NCBI GenBank assembly: GCA_029959085.1 | Contig: JARWIR010000011.1 | Location: 11,657,840-11,721,839 of the forward strand | Reading direction: 5' to 3' | From: Nemophila menziesii | Taxonomy: Eukaryota > Streptophyta > Magnoliopsida > Boraginales > Hydrophyllaceae | DNA: 64,000 bases | Shown here: one piece after another, positions 27,036 to 37,084 of the stretch | Numbering within the stretch: the first letter of the stretch is position 1 | Layout: each line of letters opens with the position of its first letter | Translations under genes and position numbers: made by a program | Notes under the pieces: model-generated | What the model saw: only the letters and a program-made list of their open reading frames with translations | What the model was told of the DNA's origin: nothing | Databases searched by the model: none

Positions 27036-29117
27036 GAGTTTTTTTATGTTATTATTTAATTAAGATATTTCAGAAATAACATTTATATATTAAGACACAA
27101 TTTGTTGTTTTAAATAATATAATAAAATTTAATATTAAATTTTTAAATAAATTTTTTATTTATAAGGTGTACATATTTTTTTAAGGGTCAATGATCCAAA
27201 AAATCAAATTAATATTTTACTTGCCCCAAAGAATAATTAATTAATCTGTTAAGTACGTCTTCTCATCAACATCGTTACCTTTTATTCTTGTTTATCAAGA
27301 GTTGTGGATGTTTTCTTATGGGAATTTCAACCCACTTGGAATTAGTAAGTTCAAACTTCTTAATAAGATCTTTGGCTTATTTAGCTTGGTTGAGACAGAT
27401 CCCATCTTCCATTTTCTTTATTTTTAGTCTGAGGAAGAAGTTAAATTCTCCAATCATGTGCAATTGGAATTCCCTATGCATACTCGTATCAAAATCCTTA
27501 TAAAATCGTTATAAACTCTTCATGCATTGCATTTACCAAATGATCATCAAGTAGATCTTATTTGTTATTCTTTGGTCTGAATTTAGACAAGAAAGTACAA
27601 TGAGAACACAAATCATTAACAGTTGAATGTGTTCTTAGCCCTTTACTTGGATCACCAAGTATTAACTTTAGCAAGAGTCCTCTAACATTGTTCCTATTTC
27701 TATGAAGTTCTTTGGGAGTTTCATCATTCTTCTCTTTAATAATTTGATTGTCAGAATATATTTAAGGTTATGAATAATAGGTTTTACTTCTTCTTCAAGT
27801 TGATGGAACTTGGTATATTCAACTTTTATATTTTTTCACTTTCTTTTAAAAGAATGTCCTTCATCAAAATCAACGTGCATGGATTTTTATATAATATTTG
27901 TCTGTTGGTTGTACATTTCTAAAATAACATGTAGTGTAATTAACAATTAGTTTTATACAAAAGTTTGATAAATTCTCAATTAGATTTAATGAATAATTAA
28001 TAATTTTATTTTTTTTTTAAATAGAAGGAATTATGTGTTATTAAAGTAACCTAAATATTCAAGTATATTAAAGCCTAAATGTCATAATTAAAGTTTTTTA
28101 TGTGAATTGTGGATAAACTTATTGTTATAAAAAATGATAGAGTTATTATCATCAAACTCATCATTGTTTCCTAAAATATTTGTAAAAAGTTTTCAAATAT
28201 TTGGTTTTTTGTTTGATTTAAGAGAGTGTTTGTAATCACGTAAAAAATCATAAGATTTTTAATACCATCGTCTAATTGATCTTAAGATAAACATAAGTTA
28301 GATTTGAACTTTACCTCGACTTCTTCTTTTTAAGTAGCCATGAAATAAACTTAGTTGGATACATGCTCTTTGTCATTACTTTGGTTTGAGCTATCATCAA
28401 CCAATGTTGCATTAATGTTTTCATTGGCTTTTTTTTTGAAAAGTTTTGGGAATTTAGGTTTGATATGACCACTCTTATGATAATGATAGCAAGTAAGCTC
28501 ATCCTTTATATAACTCTTATAAGGTTTTCTTGAGACTCCATAACTCATAAGGTCTATTTTATTTTGATGTAATACTCACCAATACACACTTATGTCTTGT
28601 ATAGAATTCCTCTTGTACTAATATAATCATTTCACCCAGAATAAAACAATAATACACATATCCTTTTTTCTTTTCTCCTTTTAGTTAAAGAATTTTTTTT
28701 GGAACTATTAACAATAAAATTATAGTTATAACATTATGTACTACTAAAATCTTTATTTTATAAAAATATATTCAATAAAAAATATTTATTTAATGAACAT
28801 ATAATACCCACGACTCCAATTCTACTCTTTACTTCTTAAAATTATATATATATTAAAATATTTTTACTATACTAAACTAGTTTTGGATACACAAAAAATA
28901 TATTCACAATATATCTTTTTCTTTAGTTCAGTTCTAATATTTCTCAACACCTTATCATACAGAGTTTGCTCTTTTGATCTTGTGAAAGGATTTGCCAAGA
29001 TGATCAACAATACCCTCTAGGGAATTCACCCAATTTATATTTAACAGTCAAAATTTTGACTCTCTTAAAAATGTATCATTCATTAGCTACGTATATAAAC
29101 ATGCAATTTCATATTTT
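27036..29117. repeat. Array unit 14, least homogenised full unit
   Basis: Left part as in unit 12. It has many private substitutions to the right of about 27,700. It is the only full unit whose gag knuckle frame is not broken by a stop codon. Confidence 0.95.
28130..28560 (-). pseudogene. Copia gag C-terminal remnant with open knuckle frame (unit 14)
   Basis: Equivalent to the gag remnant of the other units, but the plus strand reads CTCTTATGA. The knuckle frame is therefore open for 65 codons (28,351-28,548), with CYHYHKSGHIKPKFPK and a following acidic tail. Of the C-x2-C-x4-H-x4-C ligands only the first Cys and the His survive. A second frame (28,311-28,502) overlaps it and is a shadow. 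This is a relic, not a gene, but it preserves the ancestral Lys codon that the array core has lost. Confidence 0.8.
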
Positions 29118-30067
29118 GAGTTTTTTTATGTTATTATTTAATTAAGATATTTCAGAAATAACATTTATATATTAAGACACAATTTGTTGTTTTAAATAAT
29201 ATAATAAAATTTAATATTAAATTTTTAAATAAATTTTTTATTTATAAGGTGTACATATTTTTTTAAGGGTCAATGATCCAAAAAATCAAATTAATATTTT
29301 ACTTGCCCCAAAGAATAATTAATTAATCTGCTAAGTACGTCTTCTCATCAACATCGTTACCTTTTATTCTTGTTTATCAAGAGTTGTGGATGTTTCCTTA
29401 TGGGAATTCCAACCCACTTGGAATTAGTAAGTTCAAACTTCTTTATAACATCTTTGGCTTATTTAGCTTGGTTGAGACAGATCCCATCTTCCATTTTCTT
29501 TATTTTTAGTCTGAGGAAGAAGTTAAATTCTCCAATCATGTGCAATTGGAATTCACTATGCATACTCGTTTCAAAATCCTTATAAAATCGTTATAAACTC
29601 TTCATGCATTGCATTTACCAAATGATCATCAAGTAGATCTTATTTGTTATTCTTTGGTCTGAATTTAGACAAGAAAGTACAATGAGAACACAAATCATTA
29701 ACAGTTGAATGTGTTCTAGCCCTTTACTTGGATCACCAAGTATTAACTTTAGCAAGAGTCTTCTAACATTGTTCCTACTTCTATGAAGTTCTTTGGGAGT
29801 TTCATTACTCTTCTCTTTAATAGTTTGAATGTCAGAATAAATTTAAGGTTGTGATATAATAGGTTTTACTTCTTCTTCAAGTTGATGGAACTTGGTATAT
29901 TCAATTTTTATATTTTTTCACTTTATTTTAAAAGAATTTCCTTCATCAAAATCAACGTGCATGGATTTTTATATAATATTTGTTTGTTGGTTGTACATTC
30001 TAAAATGACATGTAGTGTAATTAACCATTAGTTTTATACAAAAGTTTGATAAATTCTCAATTAGATT
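29118..30067. repeat. Array unit 15, truncated at the array edge
   Basis: Homology to the other units stops within the sequence after TCTCAATTAGATTTA, about 950 bp into the unit. It shows many private changes (for example a missing T near 29716 and altered bases near 29820-29830), as expected for an edge copy. Confidence 0.93.
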
Positions 30068-30819
30068 TATAAATTGCTAATTTCAAATGATATGGCTCAA
30101 CAATTTTAGTACAATAGCAAAAAGAGTATGAAGAACGTACATTTAATAAAAAAGAAGAACCTGCTATGCTGATATTACCCAACTGAAAACTCTAATGTAT
30201 ATGTTCATTTAAAAAAAGGTAGAACTATGAATGATATCTAACATATCCATTCTAATTAAAGAAAAAAAGAGTATTGTTATAATGATAATTTGAAAAATAA
30301 TTGCAGAGTAAGTGCAATCGTATGATGTTAGAGGAATTTTTTGTGTATATGTTATATAATTTTATTACAGGATTTTTTGTTTGGTGAGATTCTATGAAAT
30401 TATTTCATGTGTTGACACTACACAGGTGATGATGTTCAAATAGCAAATATGCATAGACGCAAAGCTAAGTTATAATCTAGAATTAAATTATTTATTTGTG
30501 ATTTTTGGTATTATATTTACTATTATTCCTAGTCATTTATGGTTAATTTTTGTTTATTATAATATTTTATTGAGATTAATGAAAGCTCGTTATATGTTTT
30601 TCTCAATATTGCAATAAACCCGCACAAGAGCATCGACAGAAAGTTGTCAAAAATGTATTTTTTTTCATATATTATTCAATTAATGATAAAATAAACACTT
30701 TTCTATTGATGGCTCGATTGTTTGCGTTTAATGTATTTATATAAATTATTTTCATAAGATCAATAATTTTAGTTTCTAATTTCAATAAATAGTGAGTTTT
30801 GAAACCACATTAATTTTTT
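30068..30819. other. Unrecognised AT-rich DNA right of the array
   Basis: There is no long frame, no copia or LINE motif, and no clear relative elsewhere in the window. It is non-repeat by eye, apart from simple A/T runs. Confidence 0.5.
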
Positions 30820-31187
30820 TATTATGTAACAAGTAGATCGGTGAACAAAATTTCTATATAAAGATGTATATTTTCAAACAAATTCTCCCACCACCATAAA
30901 GCCTCTCAATTAAAATTTTATGCTACTAGAGCTCGAAGGTGGTCTAGATGATTATCTTCTACATTAAATAAAAATAATATTTATTTGAAAAAGTAATAAT
31001 AACTTGGTAAAATACAACCGCATCTATACTTGTTTTAACTTAGGATGGAAAAGTTGAGAGTATATTTGTTTTGTTAGGTTTTTTAACCTTAGGCCAGTTT
31101 TACAATTGAGATATATCATTTGGTACCTTGTTGGAAATTTCTTTTGCATATTTGTTCAAATTAATATGTCATATTTTAATGTTAGAC
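30820..31187 (+). pseudogene. Inverted duplicate of the KIX-gene exon A region
   Basis: This block is the reverse complement relative of about 56,950-57,310. Shared landmarks include the GTAACAAGTAGATCGGTGAAC-type start, the ACTTGTTTTAACTTAGGATGG stretch, and the 30-nt exon-like piece at 31,093-31,122 (GCCAGTTTTACAATTGAG). That piece is flanked by TAG and GTACCTTG just as in the KIX gene. Homology runs on through AATATGTCATATTTTAATG and stops before the next exon. It is a partial copy and cannot encode the domain. Confidence 0.7.
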
Positions 31188-33875
31188 CTACAATAGAAAA
31201 TGATGAAAGTATTGTTCTGTCAACTTCTTTACAACCACTTAGTTTACAAAGAGACATGAATCAGCTCTCATCAGTTATATATGTTCCTCCATCTTTCATT
31301 GATACTTAAACTTCATATATATAGTAATCTAATAAAGTTATATACCGATTGTGAGAAGGGTGCACCGATTGTGATATAAATAAGCTTAGATATGACATCA
31401 ACCAATGCGTGATTGACATTCAAAAGGTTTCACTAAACACTCTTAAAGTTCAAGTGAGGGAAGATGGCATCAACAATAAATCTAAGACCTTAGTAATTTT
31501 GTCAAATAAGATAGAAGTTCCATTGGTTTCCGAGCAGAAAATCAATGCAACATGATAACATTTAATGACCATCCAGTAAAGGTTAGTGAAGATGAGATTT
31601 AAGAGGTGAAAAGAATTGAAGTGTCAAAGATGAGTACTTTTCTAAATACACCATATCAATTTCGCATAAACTATCATTAGTGGAATATATAAAAAATGTT
31701 CCTAATCATCTGACATGTACTAGAAAATTTACCATCACTAATGAGAGAAGACAATTCATAAAGGTGTAATAATTGGGAAATTTGGGTATTCATTTATACT
31801 ACATGGGTTATTGAGCAAAAATTTGAAATATTAAACTTGAGCTTATCAGATGTGTTGATTAGGTAAGGTAGGGTGAGTTCTTATAGCCTACTTGCATATT
31901 TCATGTCCATTACACCTTAACCACATCTTATATGATGTGTTTGAGTTAATCCTTATGATCCCGACCATGTGGTAAGTTACATATATAGAGATGTCTTAGG
32001 AGAGTTGGAATATAAAATATAACACACATATCGACGACAATAATATAACATTCTTCTTGACTTTATTTCATATAAATTTGTTTGCATTATGAAACTAAAA
32101 AATTCTTAAGAATATATGATATCGCTAGCATATATTTTTTAAATTTATATTGGTAGTGATTATGCTATGATCTTTAGTTGTTAGTATCGTTTTTTGATCT
32201 TCTACATTATGGTTTATTATTTACTTATTGAAATATTTGTCCCATTTTGTAGTTACATTGTCGGGATGAAAATGATTTAACTTTTAGGCTATTAGATGAT
32301 GTATCTACATTTATGGTTATATTTAGTATATCTGATACAATATTTAGCATGACTTTTTGGTGAAATATTGAATGAAATCTTGTTGATTTCCCTGATTTAT
32401 ATCTTTGTGATGGTATAGAGTCATTTAAGTGTTTTAAGATATTAATATGATTTGAGAACTGTAGATAGGAACAGAGCCGTGATTTGATATGAAATGACAT
32501 AATACATGGACACAAGATCTTGGAGCACATAAAAAGAAACACACCCCAAGAAGCTCGGGTCAAAGGTGAGATAGCTAAAGAAGCGATGATAAAATTTTAG
32601 GGCAATGTCTAGATTTAAATTTCAATTAAGTAGAAGGGGAAAGATAATTTATATGAAAAAATATTATGCTTTTTTATATCATATAAAAGTATTATATATT
32701 AAAATTATAAGTTAGGAAATTTTTGAAAGTAATATTTCCTTTCATTTCAAATGATCTTAATATTGAAAATTTAAAAACAAAATTTTTATAAGATTTCATG
32801 AAAAATGATATTATGTTTCTTTAATTTTTTTAAATTCAAATAATAATAATAACTTATACTCTCATCATCTTTTCCTTTTATTTAATAATAGATATTTAAA
32901 TAATACATTAATGAAAAAGATAAAGAAATTAATACCTTTGACCCAAAAAGAAAAAAAAAAGAAAAAAAAAACAATACAATAAATATTTGTTGGGTTGTAC
33001 GAATAATTAAAATGTTCAAAATATTCAAATTCATTTGGTTGACCTACCCATCTAATTTAAATATAACTCTATGTCAATAGATGGCATATTTAACCCTTTA
33101 AATACACTCTTTCCACATGCTACCTCAATCGTCAAAATATAGACATTTATATGCTTTAAAACTAGTAGTCAAAATAAGAATTAGTATATTGTCTTTCCTT
33201 TTTCAAATAATTACGACTTTTGTTTTCTTTCAATTAGTGTTTGAATTTCACAAAAGGTCTTAGTTTAGTGTGTTAGAATACAACCATGGTGATTTCTTTT
33301 CTTCATGTAGTGAGGTAGGCCTTGTCTCTACTATATTTACTCATCCAGATACATTTTTTCATTTAACAAATTCTATTATAAAATATAGTGTAAACTTGAG
33401 AGCTTTAGGATTTATTATAATGATTTATGTTGAAAGCTTATATTGTTTGAATTCATGGTATTTAATGAGTTCTTTTCAAAATTAGGTATTTTTGATCTTA
33501 TGAATTAGGTAAAAAGTTAGGTCCTTGTTTAAATTGATTGCTTTAGGTTTGTTGAATTTCCACATATTAATTTTTGGAAACAAATCTATAAGATGCTGAA
33601 TTTTGTGTCCCTTTATGTGGTGTTTTCAAGGCTTTGATCTGAAAAATTATGTTTATTTATAGGGACATATGAATTTTTTTTAGGGTTTTAACTGATTGGC
33701 TTATATGTAAAGAGCACCCTTTAAGGGAAAGTACAAAAACACCTTTTTTAGTTCCAAAACTCGCAAATTAGAGCTTCTTTAATGATTGTTTTCATTCTTA
33801 CCAAATGCTGGTTCAAAAAGTTTCGATAGAATTTGTGAAATTATTATTTTTCCCTTATTTAAATTGTTAAATGAT
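31188..33875. other. Non-coding DNA without recognisable genes
   Basis: The frames at 31,106-31,309 (+), 32,225-32,563 (-, 112 codons) and 33,270-33,485 (+) show no motif or codon bias that I recognise. I treat them as chance. An A-rich tract with interspersed G lies at about 32,944-32,972. A decayed frame on the plus strand around 31,360-31,560 runs about 60 codons without a stop but has no identifiable domain. Confidence 0.45.
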
Positions 33876-34140
33876 TTAGGATAAAATACCAAATTACCCC
33901 GTATGGTTTAAAAATGTATAAATACCCCTTATGTTTATTTAAAGTGTGATAACTCAAAACTATTTTTGATAACTCTGTGCAACTCGGTGCAACCAATCGT
34001 ATAAGATTTAGTGTTATATTAAGTACAAGAGGTGAGTTTCCATGAGTTAGGAGACCATAGGAGGTATTTGTCCCTTTTAATATTGTACGTAGTTTTTTAC
34101 TATTTGATAAACCATAGAGGGTATTCGGTATATTACCTAA
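33876..34140. mobile_element. MITE with ~34-bp (extended ~80-bp) imperfect TIRs
   Basis: The left end reads TTAGGATAAAATACCAAATT followed by ACCCCGTATGGTTT. The reverse complement of the right end reads TTAGGTAATATACCGAATACC followed by CTCTATGGTTT. Similarity continues inward (ATAAATACCCCTTATG against ACAAATACCTCCTATG). The element is about 265 bp, has no coding capacity and is AT-rich, which fits a miniature inverted-repeat transposable element. The superfamily is not certain because a clean target-site duplication cannot be read. Confidence 0.65.
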
Positions 34141-34424
34141 TTATATATTTCTTTCTTTTCAAAAGTTCTCAAACACATCCATGGTGTTCCAGTCATCGAT
34201 TAGTATTTTTTGTTACTCATGATTATGTAATTTGAATTTTAGTTTAAATGATCACTATTTTTTTGCAAATATAATATCTTTTCATGAATCATTTTTACTA
34301 TACATTAATGTACATATTTATTAATTTTAATACTGGTTTATATTTTTTCATTTTTTGTATAGATAATCTAATTAAGAGGCATGTTTTATGTTTACTACCA
34401 AAATATGATCGATGTTCATAACAG

Positions 34425-34549
34425 TTCAAATTTTACCTTCTACACAAATATCTCTTTTGATACAACATGGTAATTAAATTGTTACAGATCGATACAATAT
34501 GATCAAATTTTACCTTCTACACAAATATCTCTTTTGATACAATATGATC
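34425..34549 (+). repeat. Short direct duplication (~49 bp, 75-bp spacing)
   Basis: The stretch TTCAAATTTTACCTTCTACA through TGATACAACATGG (from about 34,425) recurs almost exactly from about 34,501 as ATCAAATTTTACCTTCTACA through TGATACAATATGATCG. This is a local tandem duplication in non-coding sequence. Confidence 0.85.
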
Positions 34550-35944
34550 GATATATCTTTATAAAAATTCTATTTACAGATCAACTTGTTACAAGATAAA
34601 AAATTACTAAGGTTTCAAAATTTACTGTTAATTAAAATTAAAAACTTAAATTATTGATCTTACAATAGTAATTTTAATAAGTAGCTTGAACAAAATTTAA
34701 AGAGATACCTGAACATTAAACAAAATAATCGAGAGGAGAGAGTGAGAACTTTTCTTGTAAACTAAGAGAATGAAAAGACATGTTACATAATAGATTCAAT
34801 TTCTATAATATCTAGTTTTTTATTTGATCATTCATGCTTTGGTATATTGCAAATTATAGTTATAAAAAAACTATTGAGTATTTCTTATTTTTTTATTTTA
34901 TAAAAAGAACACTTAAATCCTAGATTTTTATTATATTGATACACTTAGTTTTCTCAATTTCTTTTTTTTCTCTTAACAGGTAATATTTTTAACATGGATA
35001 GTTATATTTAACATGGATTATGACAAAGAGGATTTTAAGTACTATCATAATCCATATTCATTGTATCATATCTTAGTATAACAAATTAAAGACACATTAC
35101 AAAAGAAAGTAATACTCAATGAGGATCTTAAATTTATTAAACAAGTATCAATAAAAAATCTAGCCAATATACATAATTATGTTTAATCACTAAATATATT
35201 GAGAGAGATTAGCATTGGAAACCTAAATTGTGTTTTGTTTCATTTTTATTATGAAACATTTACTTAATTGATGACCAAATCATTTAATCAGAGTTAGGTT
35301 TAACTAACTTAACAGAAATTTTAAATCAGGAAATGAGAAATTGCAAACAAAAGTGTTGTGGATCAGAATTACAATTAGATAATATCAATTTTAAAAAGGT
35401 AATTTACTCATTGCTTATTATTAAATAAAAAAAAAAAACATAAGCATTTTTTTATGTTTTGAATTAAAATATCAGAATGCCTAATGACAAAGTACAAATA
35501 TAAAGCAACGCAATAGTTTTAAAAATACTATATTAAATTTTACCTTGTCTATGATATCTTGATTGAAATTTCATCAAATTGCAAGTCGATGTTAAAAATA
35601 TACGAGCATGAAAAGAATTCAAAAAGAACGGCGGTGGTAATAAAAGGACAAGAGGAAGAAGATAATAAAAGGTTTGAAAAAAATTGAGTAGAAGAAATTG
35701 ATACAAACTTGTAACGTATGTTTATTTGGAGGCGGTGGTTTGTGGGTTTTTTATTGGCAAATCCATCAAATATTTTAAGTGGGTATCTCAAACATCCATT
35801 ATATATTGTATAGCCCAATGGGTTACAAGAAAAGCCCAAAATAAGCCGCCTACTAACATTACTAATTAAGAAAAAATTTAATAAAAAAAAACATAAAATT
35901 AAAAATAAGATAAATCAATTATTAATTGTCTTCTTTACTCCGAA

Positions 35945-36665
35945 AGCATGAAGCACAACCATATGATAATGATTTTCGAATTGCTAGTCCCAAAATTAAT
36001 GCAAACATTTACTAGGTCTTCCCAACTCAAACGAATAGCAGAAATACAACACTTATCAAACAACTTTTCGAGAATCCTTTTGCAGAAAGAGCGCCAATTA
36101 AACAACATTCACAGGAATTGGAAATTAATCCCCATTCTAATAATCAATTTTTTGGTGGCCAGTCTATTTTGACAAGCCAACCACTCTATAAAGGAGCAGC
36201 GAGGAATACAATACTTACCCCATACAATATTGTACCATTTGACTCAGGTAAGCCTTCATTCATTTTGTTCATTGTTTTGCTAAAGGAGAATTTACCTTTT
36301 ATTGATTCACTCTAGAATATTTTAACACTTTGATTATTGAGTATAATTCCTTGCAGATACGGGAGTAAACCACCAATTGATGAAGGAAGCCTCCATCTTG
36401 AATTACCAAAGCAATCAACAACAGTCTTATTACAGTTTATACCCAACTGATCAACTTATTTATTCATAACTGTGGAAATATTACTATGATTAAGTCATTT
36501 ATCCCACATCATAAATGTAAGTTCACCATTGTTTACTTTGTGGTAAATGAAATTAAAAGCTAGATTCCCAACTTTGAGTAGCTATTTCCAAACCGTGGTG
36601 TAGCTATATAATAAGCAGACCTTGTTAATAGTTTCTATATTATGAATACCCAATCCACCATGATG
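35945..36665 (-). pseudogene. LINE ORF2 C-terminal remnant with zf-RVT-like segment (3-kb unit 1)
   Basis: On the minus strand the order of motifs is that of a plant L1-type ORF2 downstream of RT. First is HHGGLGIHNIETINKVCLL (canonical GGLGIRNLxxxNKALLL, near 36,660), then a WD-containing linker, SRWRLPSS near 36,400 (canonical W.WP), GKFSFSK near 36,280, and KWYNIVWGKYCIPRCSFIEW followed by LACQNRLATKK at 36,128-36,240. The last matches the start of the zf-RVT domain. Internal stops and a frameshift after GLPE show that it is dead. It sits 255 bp downstream of the exon-like block and has no RT or endonuclease part. Confidence 0.75.
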
Positions 36666-36919
36666 TTTAGGGTTTTAAAAATAAAGATGGAATAAATATG
36701 ACATATTTTTTATAATAAAACACCATATATCTAGTATTCTTTTTTTCTCTACACTTATTTTTCCCTTAATCCTTTCAGTAGTCTCAAAAACTTCCCCACA
36801 ACTTTTTTAAAATCACTTGGACCTCTCATAATCTCATTTAAATATTTTTTTTTACGATTTGATTCTTTAATCTAAATTTACATCAAAATACTTACACAAT
36901 TATCCCAACCCACACTTAC

Positions 36920-37084
36920 TCAAATTTTCTTCTCATTTTCCTCCTCCACTGTGGTAATGATGACTTCATCTTCTATTAGAGTCTTAGCTATGTCATCACC
37001 ATTCAAAAAGGTCACATTGTTGAGGCCTTCAATAATTTTGAGCTTCTAAATGATCCCTTAAATCACTCTCATTGTTGCGCCTTC
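36920..37084 (-). pseudogene. 165-bp exon-like block of an unidentified gene (3-kb unit 1)
   Basis: Minus strand. A pyrimidine-rich CTTTCTTTTTTAG acceptor precedes 37,084 and a perfect GTAAGT donor follows 36,920. The exon is 165 nt (55 codons). One frame reads KLKIIEGLNNVTFLNGDDIA, KTLIEDEVIITTVEEENEK, with two early stops. About 120-220 bp further upstream on the same strand lies a TATATAG/TTTATATAG-like stretch after GGATTGCCCCTCC, which could be an old promoter. The same block is found at 54,590-54,960. I do not recognise the protein; it looks like a captured host-gene fragment. Confidence 0.4.

Larger units (their letters stand above)
1..30067. repeat. Copia-derived macrosatellite array, ~2,080-bp unit, 14.5 copies
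   Basis: Direct comparison of landmarks shows the same block repeated head to tail with starts at 1, 2083, 4164, 6244, 8323, 10403, 12482, 14560, 16640, 18719, 20798, 22876, 24956, 27036 and 29118. The period is 2,078-2,082 bp; copies differ by scattered substitutions and homopolymer length. Position 1 falls exactly on a unit start and nothing non-repeat precedes it, so the array continues to the left. On the minus strand each unit contains copia gag and pol remnants (listed separately). No frame in the unit is long or conserved enough to be a gene. The recurring 71-codon plus-strand frame is antisense to the RT remnant. Confidence 0.97.

Noticed and set aside
1..30067. Direct repeats considered as a CRISPR array or bacterial repeat locus.
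   Set aside because: The unit is 2 kb with no short repeat-spacer pattern, and the content is eukaryotic retrotransposon sequence.
32225..32563. A 112-codon minus-strand frame, the longest in the window.
   Set aside because: No domain, no promoter or splice context, and no conserved copy. In a sequence this size one frame of this length is expected by chance.
35549..35839. A 96-codon minus-strand frame present in 3-kb units 1 and 2, and nearby TGGGCT/AGCCCA words at 35,813-35,840 resembling plant site II promoter elements.
   Set aside because: The frame is frameshifted in unit 3 and absent in the fourth copy, so it is not conserved. The TGGGCT words sit downstream of the LINE relic on the same strand, with no gene starting there.
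35948..36315. Two overlapping plus-strand frames (74 and 65 codons) repeated in the 3-kb units.
   Set aside because: They are antisense to the LINE ORF2 remnant, which has the recognisable motifs.
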